Part shown: positions 1 through 11,730 of the stretch, in pieces
Layout: each line of letters starts with the position of its first letter
Position numbering within the stretch: position 1 is the first letter of the stretch
Origin: Pisolithus tinctorius
Taxonomy: Eukaryota; Basidiomycota; Agaricomycetes; Boletales; Pisolithaceae
Direction: 5' to 3'
Assembly (NCBI GenBank): GCA_024663395.1
Contig: JANFAH010000079.1
Location: forward strand, 124,001-188,000
Length of the DNA stretch: 64,000 bases
Made by a program: the position numbers and the translations under genes
The notes under the pieces: model-generated
Databases searched by the model: none
What the model was told of the DNA's origin: nothing
Seen by the model: the letters and a program-made list of their open reading frames with translations, nothing else

Positions 1-3000
1 TAGCTCAAGGAATTCATGTGCGCCGTCGCAAGGTGCGCCAGTAGCATTTTCGTTTCCGAAATGTGGAAGGCAAATTTGCAGCTGGGCCCAGTTCAGTAGG
101 TTGAAGGAGGTCGCCAAATGGGTCACTCCATGTGCCAACTTTGTTCGTCAGTGTGATTAGTCCATGACAAAAGGATTACGTATGATTCCTCCAGGAACCA
201 TGCCAAATTCTTGTCAAGCGAAATTAAATCGGAAAATTCATTCAAGATTCGGTTTGCTCTGTTCGTCAGAGCTTGACTGGTAAAGACGAGGACGGCATTA
301 ATATTATTACCAGTGCGCGTACGGGATGGAAGCGGTAATAGCATTTTCAGCCGAAATAGTACCACGCACTGCGACTGCCAGCCTCCGCGCAGGTGCGGCG
401 CCGTCTTCTCCCCAACAATCTTCATTGTCGAAAAAGCGATGCATCATTCATGATGATCGTTCGCCCAATTTTCCGGAACCAGCAAAACGCAGCAGTCCAT
501 ACGCCAAAATCGGTGATGGTTGTACACAAATAAGTAAATGGTGTTCTGGTGTGTTCATTCATGATTAATTGATAGATGGCCTCGCAAGGTCAAGATTCCG
601 CCGAATTGGGACCTCTTTTTGTATGTCCATAATAATTGGCGGAAAGGCTCGGAAAGCCCACGCGGCGCTGACGATCGCGGTAGGTGAGGGAGGCGGAATA
701 ATAATTCCTAGAAACTGACGCACTGAGGGGCAAACTTCATCTTTTTCGTGAGATATTACGATGTTACACGAGGACGCTATGCTCAAGTAAGTAGGAATGG
801 TGGCACTACGCCGATCAAACTTATCACCAACCTCGCCGCCAGAAAAGGTATTGGAGCAACGCGGCTCGACGGGATTACGGCCCTACCGCGTGGAACGGGG
901 TGGAAGGTCACCATTAATGTGGTCACCCGTCAAGTTGATAAGTTGACAGATAAAATTACCCTAAATTACTCATTGCTTCTTTGCGCCCGAAATGCGAAAT
1001 GAAACGTTTACGGATGGAGATCACATCCAAATACACTTTGACGTTCGGTGGAATGTTCGGACGACTGTATGTCATAAAAGACTACTCAGCGACAAGAGGG
1101 GTGGAAAAGCACCTGCCACAAAATGGGTGCGACGAGGGTTGGATGCATCATTCTGTCTTGGAAATTCAAGCTCAAGGTTTGCCAGGACACAATGAAACGA
1201 TTCAAGCGGAGTTCAAACCTTCGTCCACCCTTTACAGCCCGTCACCCGTTAAAGTATGTGTGGCTCCCCCGTAAGTATGGAGCTCCTCAATAGTAGTGCA
1301 TAGTTTCCGCGAGTGAAACTACACACCCACCGTTTTCTCCACGACTATCCAACATGCTGAGATGTCAGCCTCAGTCAGGACGTGTGGATGCAATCTGCCA
1401 CAATATGAAGCCTAGACATCCAACAAGTTTTCAATGACACATCGACGTTTATTCATCATCCCATCATCCACCCATCTTTCACGTCACGCGCTTGCATGGT
1501 GTACCCCTTAGCACTTGATAGGTATGTATTTATTTATATAAATCTTGAGAGCGCTATATGTCAGTGTACGTCCATGTAATGTATGTGCTATCTCGTGAAT
1601 GACATATCTGTTCCCAGCTCAAGCATCGTTGTTGCGTTAGATTCTCACTGCCACGATTGAGCGGAGACACCCTCCTTAGTACATGCCGACATTGTAAAGT
1701 GCAAGATTGAAGCTAATAACCGATCACTAAGCCAGACTAAGCCCCACCCGCGAGTTTTACAAACCTAAGACAGTCTAAGCTATACCAGGTCGCAAGTTCC
1801 AATCCTTCGGGCCCTTGCGAGCTCCTGTATAGTCCACGATAACCTTGCCAGGGCCGCGCCATGCTACCAATCCCAATTTCGGATTCGCGAACTGGTAAGT
1901 AGCGTGAGTGCCACGTAGTAGGTGTCAATCACTGACGTCTCACGCCAAGGACGCTGTTCGATTCTGAAGTGTATTCTCAATGCCGGGAATTGACACACGA
2001 TGTACTGGTTCTTTGCAGGGCATTGCTGGTGCTAATGTGGTTGCCGTGCCCACGTGTACATGGGTTTAATATACTTCTGTGCCTACTCACATTGTGTGTA
2101 GGTCGCTGGAGATGAGTGCTCGCGTCGTGTGGTCATTGCAGATCACACTGCAAAGTCCTCAGGAAGGCCAGTGGAAGACAGTATGATCCACACGAACAAG
2201 CTCTGGGCCCAACAGCAAACCGACAGCATTGTGCCATCATACGAGTTGTGCAGCATACAATTCAATATGTATTTTCAGAATCGTAAGCAAGTTACGAATG
2301 GGACTGGCAATCTAACTAGGCTTCGCTAAGGCAATTATCAACCACCCAGGTGAGATGATGTGACTTTTACCGTTCCGGGGGAGTGGAGCTAAAAGCGTCC
2401 ATGCTGATCTTTTTCCTTGCTCCCTTTTCTATTCTCCTGCGCTACCGAGTAAGTTGTTTGAAGCGTACGTTACAAGTTCGCTATGCGGCGCTACCGGGCC
2501 AACTGATACGGTTTGTAGGCAACCATTGTCGGGGCGAGTGCTGCCCACCGCAGCAATAAAGCCTCTTTACTGACCTCCCTTGACACGTGTGGCGAGATGA
2601 CTTCCGCTGGACGCGACGCTATCACGTGTGCAGGTTCGGGGTCTCGGCCGCTCTTCCCTCCACCCCAAGGGTCTCAGGGTATCAGCTTCGTGATCAAGAG
2701 CACCAGAGCGCGTCAGCCGATCACCTGAGAGTGCTTACACGTTACGTTCCGAACCCTCCACACGTAAGTACCTTGCAGAGTGCTCGGATTACATTCATCT
2801 GTTCGGGTTCACTTTCCCGACGGGTCCATGTATTAATATCCTGGATCTGGATGCTCCTCGCGTTTTTCGACCATTTCTACTCGTTCGCATTGAGCAAAGC
2901 GGATAGAAATGATGGAGATGTGAGAAACTTGTCACTGTCAGGGTCTCTTCCCCACTGGGGTGTGTACTAACGACACAACATCAGAATCAGACCCAAGGGC

Positions 3001-5064
3001 TCGGACTCGTGTCGGAATTAGAATCAATTGGGACCCTGCCACGCGTCCGACTGAAAAATTACGGTAAGTGTGTCACAAGGTCGAAGCACGATACCTACTT
3101 CGCGTGACTGTCCGACCATCAGTAGTCCCTGCGAACATGTCGCTCTGATAACGGTCATCCCAGCAGAGTCTTGATCTATATTATGATTCAGTAGGAGAGC
3201 ACCCATGTACCATATCTCTCTTGTGGCGCTTGTTGGCGTATTAACATATTCGCAGAGTTCTATGTATCGCCAATCCGATGATCCCATGGCAAGCCATACT
3301 ACCACGCGCCCGATCCAGATGCCGCATCGAGAAGAGGTGTGTAAAAATGACGTATGCCCACGTTTACAGGACGAAATAAGCGGAAGGTTGACGTCCACGC
3401 TATGTAATGCATAGGTAGGGTCATATCTGGAGGCGCTTGTGCCTAATGGTGTGGACGCGACTTGAGATGCCCCCTCCCCACCGCCAGGGCATGCACTAGA
3501 AATGAGGACAACCTTCAATCCAGAGTATTCTTTGGTGGAGATGTACGTACGTCATACGCTGCTCTGCAATGGACAGCGTGTCTGGTAATTGTGATACCCT
3601 CATCTAGTCTGGCCCAGCCCGCGCCGTCCCAGTGCTGCCACACTGTAGTGACGAGGTGGGAACAACCATGGTTTGGATGCAATTTAGGCAGTATTGCCTT
3701 CATGGTGTACACATGAGCTAACGAACGGAAATGACCAGTTGGACTGTGTCGCCGAACCACTTGCATACATCTCCATTCACTGTCTGGATTCTGTCTCACT
3801 ACCTGATCAAGTCCAGCCAAGTCGTCTGTCAGGCTCTGACTTGTCAGCTCTGCTATTCCCCACTCACCTCGTCAGCAGAGCAGCACTTCTGAGACACATA
3901 AAAACGGTAACACACGGAAGTGCTGACCACGCAAATCTTAGTTGGAGTCCTTCATGTTGATCGGCATACTGACCGAGTTCCATCACTAAGTGTCTCTGCA
4001 AGCATGTCGGGTCTTCATGGGAATTCCTCGACACACCGATTCAACTGGTACAGAAGGCTACGCTTCACATTGTAACTCCACAGGGCCGGGGCGTGATGGG
4101 CCTACGTAACTAACTTGTGTAAATCATGTGTTGCTCCCTGCTACAACCAACCATCAACCTCGAACTGCGTGCAGGTGGTTATGGGATACATACTGATCGT
4201 TCGGGTACATCATCAGGATTCGCATCCGGTTTACCATCAGAACCTGGTTCCAAGGCACGACCACTCAAGGGGGGGCTGACGCAGGAACACGACTTCGACA
4301 CACGCACCTACCACTGGACATGTCAGGTACTTCAGATCAAGGGCCTCAGCACACGCGCGGAAAACGACCTTTTACAGTTAACATGTCAGTAAGAAGCAAA
4401 TTGAGCGTACCTACCGGTATCTCTGCTGGACTTCCCAGCGCTGCCCGTCCCAGGTATAGGAACATGTCTTTCCCACCACCCATGTCACCTATTTATGAAT
4501 GAGGAACTAATACGCCTGGGAGGCGTACAGTCCGCATACGCGGAATGGCACATGACGCGTGATGAATCACTGGTCTCCCACTCCCGAAACATACGGCAGG
4601 TCTGGGACAAAGAATTCTTGCACTTACTTAACGCATACTCCTCAATCTATCGTCCATTTGGATGCAGAGTACCATGACATCAGTATAAAGGTTGTATAAT
4701 GAACGGACGGGAGGGTTCCTAGTCGCTTGCATAGATGAGTCCCCTTAGTACTTAGCACGAGAGGAGTAGCGGTGAAGTAGACCTAGTAGGCACAGCCATT
4801 TGGATTTTTCCTTACACCCTAGGCAACCCCGGACCAAAGTGGCTGGGAAGGTGCTTGGGTCTACCTACCAGAGTTGCCTCATGAAACCACACGTGTGAAA
4901 CCACGCGGCGTGCCTAAATAAAGTAACACTTTGCGCCAGGACTCCGAATCACGGTCTACTGACGACCGATTGGAGCGGAGCCTGAATACAATGTTGACTG
5001 AACGCTTGTGGATGTTGCAGGTAAATTAGTGGAGGGAATTCGTATTAGAGTAGTAAAGTATTAG
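1..5064. other. No recognisable gene (5 kb)
   Basis: This stretch lies upstream of the kinase relic. Open frames here are short (under about 130 codons), overlap on both strands, and show no motif, splice-linked continuation or composition that I can recognise. A frame at 4126-4392 (88 codons) and one at 2587-2970 (127 codons) are the longest, but neither can be tied to a family. I saw no LTR ends, terminal inverted repeats, tRNA genes or tandem arrays. It may hold decayed genes or the 5' flank of the kinase gene. Confidence 0.4.
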
Positions 5065-5492
5065 GAGACTGCGGGTAGTACATGCAAAACCGTCGCTGTA
5101 GCTGCAGGGAGCGAGGCTGCAGACCAAAAGCAGATCTTAGCAGTCACAGCTGAGAGCGTGACAACAGAGCGTTTGTTCTCAGAGAGGTGTCCTTCGATGC
5201 ACACGAGCCAAAGCCTGAAATACCCTCAGAGTCAACACAAGACTGCATCCAATTCGCATGAGCCACTTGAGGTGTCCTTGGAGCCAAGGCATACCACACC
5301 CCACTCGCACTTGCTGACATCGCTCCAGCTTCAGATTCTACAGCACTGCATCAACCTTGATGACAAGATTGATGCAGGACAAGTTATCATCTGCACTGCC
5401 CACTCTGTCATATGTGAAGGAATGCTGTGCCTACCGATTAGAAGAATAGTAGTGAAGACTTGCTGCAAGATGGAAATGAGTGCACTAAAGGT
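5065..5492 (+). pseudogene. Protein kinase relic, fragment 1 (N-lobe)
   Basis: An open frame runs from 5065 (after a TAG at 5062) to the insertion point of Gypsy element A. Its last part reads like the start of a kinase N-lobe: a degenerate glycine-loop region and then IVVKTCCKMEMSALK, where the Lys fits the subdomain II VxxK position. The start codon is unknown. The frame stops at AAGGT, the target duplication of element A. After the element, sequence at 17476 gives a possible short intron (GT...cacag) followed by HTLNEIYIWSQLQHENI, the expected alphaC/beta4 region, in frame. So the element landed exactly at an exon/intron border. I infer a cytosolic Ser/Thr or TKL-type kinase of the kind expanded in agaricomycetes. 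It is now non-functional because its pieces are spread over 22 kb. Confidence 0.6.
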
Positions 5493-6219
5493 TGTTACAC
5501 ATGCCTAACATGTCTTTCCTTTTTCGCCAGTTTCCCCTAAATCACCAAGTCACGTGTGTCACAGTGCCTCAGTTGTGTGCCTTGTCCTCGCATGTGGTTC
5601 ATCCTTGGTCTGTTGGCTTCTAGAGCCTTTGGATTGCCAGGTGCTGGTGGTATTTCCAATACCAACTGATGCTGTGTACGCCATCGTCACTCTGACTTGC
5701 AGCTGCACCTGCAGCTGATGGATGTATATTTCATTTGTGTTTACTTCCTCCTTCCTGAGCTCCATCTGACTCGTTTATGATGCCTTAATGTTTACTTCTT
5801 AGTTCCAGTGTCAGGGCTCCTTGCTGCTGGACTGCTGCCTGCAGCCAGTTTAGCCATTGCTTTCTTCCCTGCCCCCATCACTGACACATGTATGACTCAT
5901 TTCTATTTCATCATTTACTTGTTTATGACTAACTGTGGATGTGTGTACAGTACAAACCTTGGAAAGGTATTTAAGTAGACATACCATACTGCTGTATCCC
6001 CAGTTTTTTGATTTCTTGCAACTCAGCTATCATCTTTGACTTGTACCTTGTTCCTCCTCTGTTGTGATCTCAGAAGAACTCACCAGTAGGACGAACCTCT
6101 GTCGGTACTTGCACAATAACAAGCAGAGCCATAGGGGTTATGATAAGTTTGGCCCATAGATTCCCCTTGTGACATTTGTGCCTAGTCATTTGACAAAGTC
6201 ACTCATCGTGAGCATAACA
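5493..6219 (+). repeat. 5' LTR of Gypsy A
   Basis: The 727-bp LTR begins TGTTACAC and ends AGCATAACA. A TATA-like TATTTAAGTA lies at about 5969. It differs from its 3' partner at many sites, mostly CG, TG or CA alternatives. Confidence 0.93.
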
Positions 6220-6287
6220 AAATCAAAAAACTCTTGCAGCTTTCGGGACTTGTTGACCTCTTTGTGTAAAGTCAACTCGTCCCTCAG

Positions 6288-8166
6288 TGTGAGTCAAAGT
6301 GTGGAATGCTGGTGAAAACCAAACAAATCCAACACAAAAGACAAATAAGAGCGAGTGGTGGTTTACCTCCGCAGGAACCTTGGAGGGCAGAGAAACCTAA
6401 AGTGGGGGGAGTTTCAATGGCAGGTGCTCCTAGCACAAGTCATTGATGAGTTACACAGGAGAGGATGAATGAATGCTGATTGAGAAGGGGATGCTGAACA
6501 GAGCAGGGGTGTTCAGCTGAAAGGACTTGGGAGTAATGGATTTCTATAGAATATGCTCCTGGCACAAGTCGATGATGAGTTATGCAGGAGTGGAAGAATG
6601 ACTAAACAAGAGGTTGCTGATTAAGCACTGATGATACTGCTGATGATGAATGAAGGTAGATAGACCCTTGATGGAGCCTCAACTACCAAGGATGATGGAT
6701 GGTGACAGATAGACTCTTCCGAATGAGCCTCAACTGTCGATGACAAGATATGCACTGAACTGGCTGCTGAGTGACTCCTGATTGCTTCCTGATTGCTTCT
6801 TGGTAGCTAAGTACATGGGGGTTTATATACTGTGGGGGGGGGGGGGGGGGGGCACAGCTTGTGACAAACAAGGCACAAACACTTGGTAAGTAATGAGTAA
6901 GGACTGAGTAATCATGATGAGTAAGTGAGAAATGAAAAGTAAGCAAGCAAAGAAGATTGGTAAGTATTGGCAATGAACGAGTCAAGGATAGTCAAAATAT
7001 CACAAAATGAGTCAAATAGAATCAGAAACTGAGTAAGCGCACTGATATCACATTAGGGGGTGGCGATGCAAGTTAGATCTTGGCAGAGACATCTCTAGAT
7101 CCAAAGACAGCATGACAGATGGACAGTGTTTCCAGACAGGGAAGTATTAATTCCAGAATTGAAGGGCATGAGTCAGGTGTCAAAGGGGGCTAGGGCATTG
7201 GGGGTCTGTGGGGCAATGAGAGCATATGTGATCACATCTCCCACCCTTCCATCCTCTCAGCAAAGTTAACAAAAACTTCATGAACAGGGGCTCTGATGGA
7301 GGAGGAGGAGAAGGGGGGACATCTTCTGCTGGATCTTGCAGTAAGAAGGCAAGATGCATGTCATACTTGTCATGAATGCAATCAGGGAAGCTGGAGGACA
7401 GTAGATTATACTGCAGCTGTCGCAATGTGGGAAGAATGATGGACGAGACTGGAATAAAGACAGTGCAGGGAGCAGGGAGGAACAATCCATATGCTTCATC
7501 AACTGGGGAGACTGAAATGACCACATAAGACCTTTCTAACCGAGTGACAGACCTGAGGTGACCAAAGAACATCCTTCTGGAAGTCATACTGACAAGGAGA
7601 ACACACTGACCAAGCTGCATGGGATGAGATGGGGCTGACAATGACGGGATGAACCAGGGGGCTTCAGGACAGGAAGCTGGTGGGAACTGCCTGGCAGATA
7701 TACTGTAGCCACTGTCTCTGGCAAATGAGACAAGTGAGATGATCAATGAAGAGGTGGCCATGATTGATGGACTTAGCGAAATGAGCATCTGATGGATGGA
7801 GTGCTGTAGAAATGCACAGGGTGCGAGGATCCTCTCCAAATTTGGAAGGAAGAATTGTGGGGCTGAGCACTTTAAGCAAGTGTGGGAATGGAGTCGATAT
7901 CTTTGGAAATGGTGGAGATACTGATGAAAACTGGAATGCCGTACATGGGTGCTAAAAACCTTTAACTGTGCACTTAACCTGCTTCCTCTTTTCCCTTTAG
8001 CACTGATGACTCATTCTTGTGCAAAGGATGACTGTTAACATCCAACAGTCTTTCTACACATGAGGCCTTTAGTCTTCATCTGCATGCTTGGGCATTGTGC
8101 ACAACTCATCGACGAGTTAGGCAGAGTCAGCTGTAACCATGTCCACAACACCTTTGGTGTGTGACA
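6288..8166 (-). repeat. Solo LTR of family B (copy B1) inside Gypsy A
   Basis: This 1879-bp sequence matches copies B2 (58690-60535) and B3 (17940-27494) end to end. Read on the minus strand it starts TGTCACACACC and ends TTTGACTCACA. The flanks are TCAG (6284-6287) and TCGG (8167-8170), a 4-bp target duplication with one change, in line with the exact TCAT flanks of B3. A TATATAAACCC promoter-like box sits near 6825 (minus), next to a run of 19 G at 6834-6852 that is only about 6 in B2. No internal coding region accompanies it, so it is a solo LTR left by LTR-LTR recombination. Confidence 0.88.
7180..7761 (-). CDS. LTR-encoded ORF, copy B1
   Basis: This ORF lies wholly inside the family B LTR. 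From ATG at 7761 (MATSS...) it runs 193 codons. The same protein is encoded in B2 (60132-59653) and B3 (18321-18800). Shared blocks include SFARD, QLGQ, SMTSRRMFFGHLRSV, LERSYVV, FLPAPC and LLQDPAEDVPPS. Copy B1 has local frame slips: the block after SFARDSGY differs from B2, and a one-base change near the end replaces the SEPHS stop seen in B2/B3 and extends the frame. I recognise no known domain, signal peptide or clear membrane segment. Function is unknown; conservation between diverged copies suggests it once mattered to the element. Confidence 0.5.
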   Translation of the reverse strand: MATSSLIISLVSFARDSGYSISARQFPPASCPEAPWFIPSLSAPSHPMQLGQCVLLVSMTSRRMFFGHLRSVTRLERSYVVISVSPVDEAYGLFLPAPCTVFIPVSSIILPTLRQLQYNLLSSSFPDCIHDKYDMHLAFLLQDPAEDVPPSPPPPSEPLFMKFLLTLLRGWKGGRCDHICSHCPTDPQCPSPL

Positions 8167-8751
8167 TCGGTTTTCTGAACTTCAACAAAACCAATGCTCA
8201 ATTATCCATCCTATTATCTGGCTTAATGCTCTACAGGCAGCCCTTTAAGGGACTAATACATTGCCTCCCTAGAGTCCAGAATCTTTCTCCCCTTTTTAAC
8301 CAACTGACAGGTTTCCTTCGGGAAGTAAATCCTCCCTCAGTCTTCGTTGTCACTATCCGTTAAAGTGTCTAACCTGTTGAAGTGTAAGCCTCCAATCCCT
8401 CCTTGACCTAACCCACTAGGACTAGGATGAAACCCGCCCTTACCACCTATCCCCCTTGGTCAATTGGGACCTTCAGCAACTGCTTCAAACCCACGCTTAT
8501 CTTTGTTATCCCATTATCAGGAATCCAAAGTCGTGCTTAGTTCAGGAGAAGAAGATGATCAGAAGTCAGAGACTTCTTTTGGATCAGTCCTCAAGGAAGA
8601 ACAAGAAGCCAATCATTTGAACATAATGTTGATGATGCAAGGGCATGGAGAGTCTGCTCCAGAAATGCCTCTGAAATTATATACAGAAGAAGAAGTGCAT
8701 CAGCAAGTCAAAGACCAATGGATCCACATGGTGGAAGAAGCCCGTAGGTTA

Positions 8752-8968
8752 CAGTGAGGGACAAAAGTGTTGCAATGTTTGTGAGGTGTGAGTTGTTGCT
8801 GATGTAGCTCGGGCTATTCTGCACAGATAATGATGATACCCATACCATTGGAAAGGGGTGACTCTAAGCTTTCCAGCGCACTAAGGTTCAGTCCAAACAA
8901 AGCAATACATGCCGAGATACACCCTATTCTTTCTGACAAGTGCATTGCAACGCTTTTGTCCCTGACTG
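8752..8968. repeat. Small MITE-like unit forming the outer end of each palindrome arm
   Basis: Within the left arm, 8943-8968 reads CATTGCAACGCTTTTGTCCC and so on. This is close to the reverse complement of the element's own outer end at 8752-8777. The outer 217 bp is therefore itself bounded by 26-bp inverted repeats, and the mirror unit lies at 10108-10324. This suggests that two copies of a short MITE in opposite orientation form the ends of the larger element. Confidence 0.6.
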
Positions 8969-10324
8969 GTGAAATCATGAAATGTGACCTTTTGATGGGA
9001 TTAAGGGCATGGAGGATGGGAAAAAATGCTTACATAATAAACCACATGATCATCCAGATGATTTGTCAGCATGTAAACAATGACAAACATTGGACTTGTA
9101 CCATTAATCCTCCCTCTTTTACCACAACTCATGAAATCATCTCTCTAGCTCACATGGTCATTTTCTCAAGGAATTCTTATCAAATACTGGTGGCCACCAC
9201 AGTTCCATCATTATAACATGCTCTCAGAACCATCAGTCCCTTGAGAAACCTGCTGTCAGTCATTTCCTGGACTGTTTACCCCCCCATGCCTGATGTGTTC
9301 AGGGACTAATCAATACTTGGAAGGCTGAAAATGTTATGGAGGTCAATCTGGCACTTCAGAACATGATGGACAAACCAGTCCCTTCTCATCCAATGCATTT
9401 CTGGCACAGGAACACTGATATGGAAGTTGGGGTGAGACAAAACCTCCTTGTGCTCTGAGCACCATAAGAGGGTTCACTAGATCTTGCTCTGATCTGAACT
9501 GTAGATGACTGGGGAAGGATTATTTGGTCATATGTGACCAAAGGCAATATTCAGGGCCAGATGGAAGCACAGGATTCTGCTCCATGGCAGTTCAGTAGCA
9601 TATCCTTCTGATGACACCCAGGGGTAAAGAGGATTTTGTCTTGCCCTAACTTCCATACCACTGTCCCTGTGCCAGAAACGCATTGGATGAGAGGGGACTG
9701 GTTTGTCCATCATGTTCTGAAGTGCCAGATTGACCTCCATAACATTTTCAGCCTTCCAAGTACTGATTAGTCCCTGAACACATCAGGCATGGGGGGGTAA
9801 ACAGTCCAGGAAATGACTGACAGCAGGTTTCTCAAGGGACTGATGGTTCTGAGAGCATGTTATAATGATGGAACTGTGGTGGCCACCAGTATTTGATAAG
9901 AATTCCTTGAGAAAATGACCATGTGAGCTAGAGAGATGATTTCATGAGTTGTGGTAAAAGAGGGAGGATTAATGGTACAAGTCCAATGTTTGTCATTGTT
10001 TACATGCTGACAAATCATCTGGATGATCATGTGGTTTATTATGTAAGCATTTTTTCCCATCCTCCATGCCCTTAATCCCATCAAAAGGTCACATTTCATG
10101 ATTTCACCAGTCAGGGACAAAAGCGTTGCAATGCACTTGTCAGAAAGAATAGGGTGTATCTCGGCATGTATTGCTTTGTTTGGACTGAACCTTAGTGCGC
10201 TGGAAAGCTTAGAGTCACCCCTTTCCAATGGTATGGGTATCATCATTATCTGTGCAGAATAGCCCGAGCTACATCAGCAACAACTCACACCTCACAAACA
10301 TTGCAACACTTTTGTCCCTCACTG
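8752..10324. mobile_element. Large palindromic Tc1/mariner-like non-autonomous element
   Basis: The element is flanked by TA (8750-8751 and 10325-10326) and begins CAGTGAGGGACAAAAGTG, a Tc1/mariner-type terminus, with the reverse complement at the right end. The inverted arms are about 700 bp each, leaving a central loop of roughly 150 bp near 9460-9620. The outer 550 bp or so of the arms look identical by eye; mismatches appear only toward the centre. No transposase frame is visible. Because the arms are identical, the same 128-codon frame appears at 8830-9216 (+) and 9860-10246 (-); I treat that as a by-product. Excision in silico with one TA restores gag in frame, which confirms the borders. 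Confidence 0.87.
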
Positions 10325-11126
10325 TAATTAGCAGATCAACAAGTGATCCATTCCTGAATGGAGCGCCCATGGAGCAGATGCTCAGGTCTTGGTATGCTTG
10401 CAACTTCAGAAAGGATGTACTCCCAGAGCTGCACATTGGTGGCAGCAGTAAGGGGAAATCCCGGTATGATGATGATGATGATACCTATACTTGCCCACCC
10501 AATGGAGGACAAGAGTTTAATGTGGGATGCCCAGGAGAATATGACGGAAGCCATAATGGTCTCCAGACCTGGCTTGCTCAAGTGGAAGGTTATTTGAACC
10601 TCAATCGACACGTTTACATGACCAAGGCTCTCAAGATCTCGTTCACACTCACATATATGACTAAGGGAGCTGCCATCTCCTTCACCAAGAATTATCAAAA
10701 TGAAAATAAGCTCTTGGATGGCCAGATCTACTACACCGACGATTTCAAAACCTTTGTTGCTTGTCTTAAGGCCACCTTTGAGTCTGGCGATCAGACTGCG
10801 CTCGCTATCCTTCATCTCTTGAGCATCGAACAAGGGAAATGTGAACTCGAGGCCTACATTGCAGAATTCACTGGGCTTGTCAACAAAGCTCAGCTGAAAG
10901 AGGAGTCACACGAGGCTGGGATTTTCTTTGGAAAAGGTCTCAATAAGGAATATCAAGACTGGATCCTTAATTCTGGTCATGCCCCCTCTACCATTTTGGA
11001 ATGGATTAGAGTTGTGGGAGAAGCCCAAACCACAATCGCTACAAAGCACATCCTAGAAGGGAAGGAATCTTGGTATGAAAGGGAGTACATTCATTTCTGG
11101 AATAATGCCCAAGATCCTGATGCTAT

Positions 11127-11520
11127 TGTTACGATACGTACTCTTTTCCTTTCTCCTCTTTTCTTTTCATCTTATCTAATCTTTTCGTCTTATCTTATCT
11201 CTTGATCTCGGCCTGGCCCCTGGCCTAGGCCTTGCCTCACCTTTACCATGCCTCCCCCTTCTAGTATGTTCCACTCCACTATGGTGTCATCATGACATCA
11301 CTATGATGTCACAGTCCTCGTGTATGCCTCACCGATACCTCATGTACTATAGTATAAATACCGTAGCTCAATCACCCAACTAGCTCTAAGCTAGTTCATT
11401 TGGGTCTTCGAGTCCTAAATCTGCCTGCTTCTAAACTGTTTCTTCCTCTTCCTCTTTACTCTTCTTTGTTGGTTCTTGGTGTGAGCCTACAACAAACCCT
11501 GTTGTTTAGGTCTCGTCACA
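11127..11520 (+). repeat. Solo LTR of family D inside gag of Gypsy A
   Basis: The 394-bp sequence starts TGTTACGATACG and ends CTCGTCACA, with a perfect 5-bp target duplication GCTAT at 11122-11126 and 11521-11525. A TATA-like TATAAATA lies near 11352. Removing it with one GCTAT joins ...AQDPDA to MDVDKRKK in the gag frame. Superfamily (Copia or Gypsy) cannot be decided from an LTR alone. Confidence 0.9.
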
Positions 11521-11723
11521 GCTATGGATGTTGACAAACGAAAGAAGAACGTCCAGTGTTCTGCCACTGACGTCACCTGTTTTAATTGTAACAAGAAGGG
11601 TCACTACAAGAGTGACTGCAAAGCTAAACAACTTTCAAACATCCACATTGTCGTTTCTGAAGATGGTACAAAGACCACCTATGTTGGAAACAGAGAAGCT
11701 AATGATGAGGAGAAGAAGTTGTT

Positions 11724-11730
11724 GGGTTTT
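11724..11730 (+). promoter_or_regulatory. -1 ribosomal frameshift site, gag/pol of Gypsy A
   Basis: The heptamer G GGT TTT sits in the gag frame immediately before the TAA stop. It matches the X XXY YYZ slippery rule. Slipping back one base enters the pol frame (GFLKRTAESVPAS...), which is open into the protease. Element C has the same arrangement with a different heptamer. I did not confirm a downstream pseudoknot. Confidence 0.7.

Noticed and set aside
7180..7839. The long minus ORFs in the B LTR as host genes.
   Set aside because: All three copies lie strictly within LTR borders with target duplications, so they belong to the element.
8830..10246. Two identical 128-codon ORFs in opposite orientation as a gene pair.
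   Set aside because: They are the same inverted-repeat arm read outward from both ends; no motif or upstream context supports a protein.
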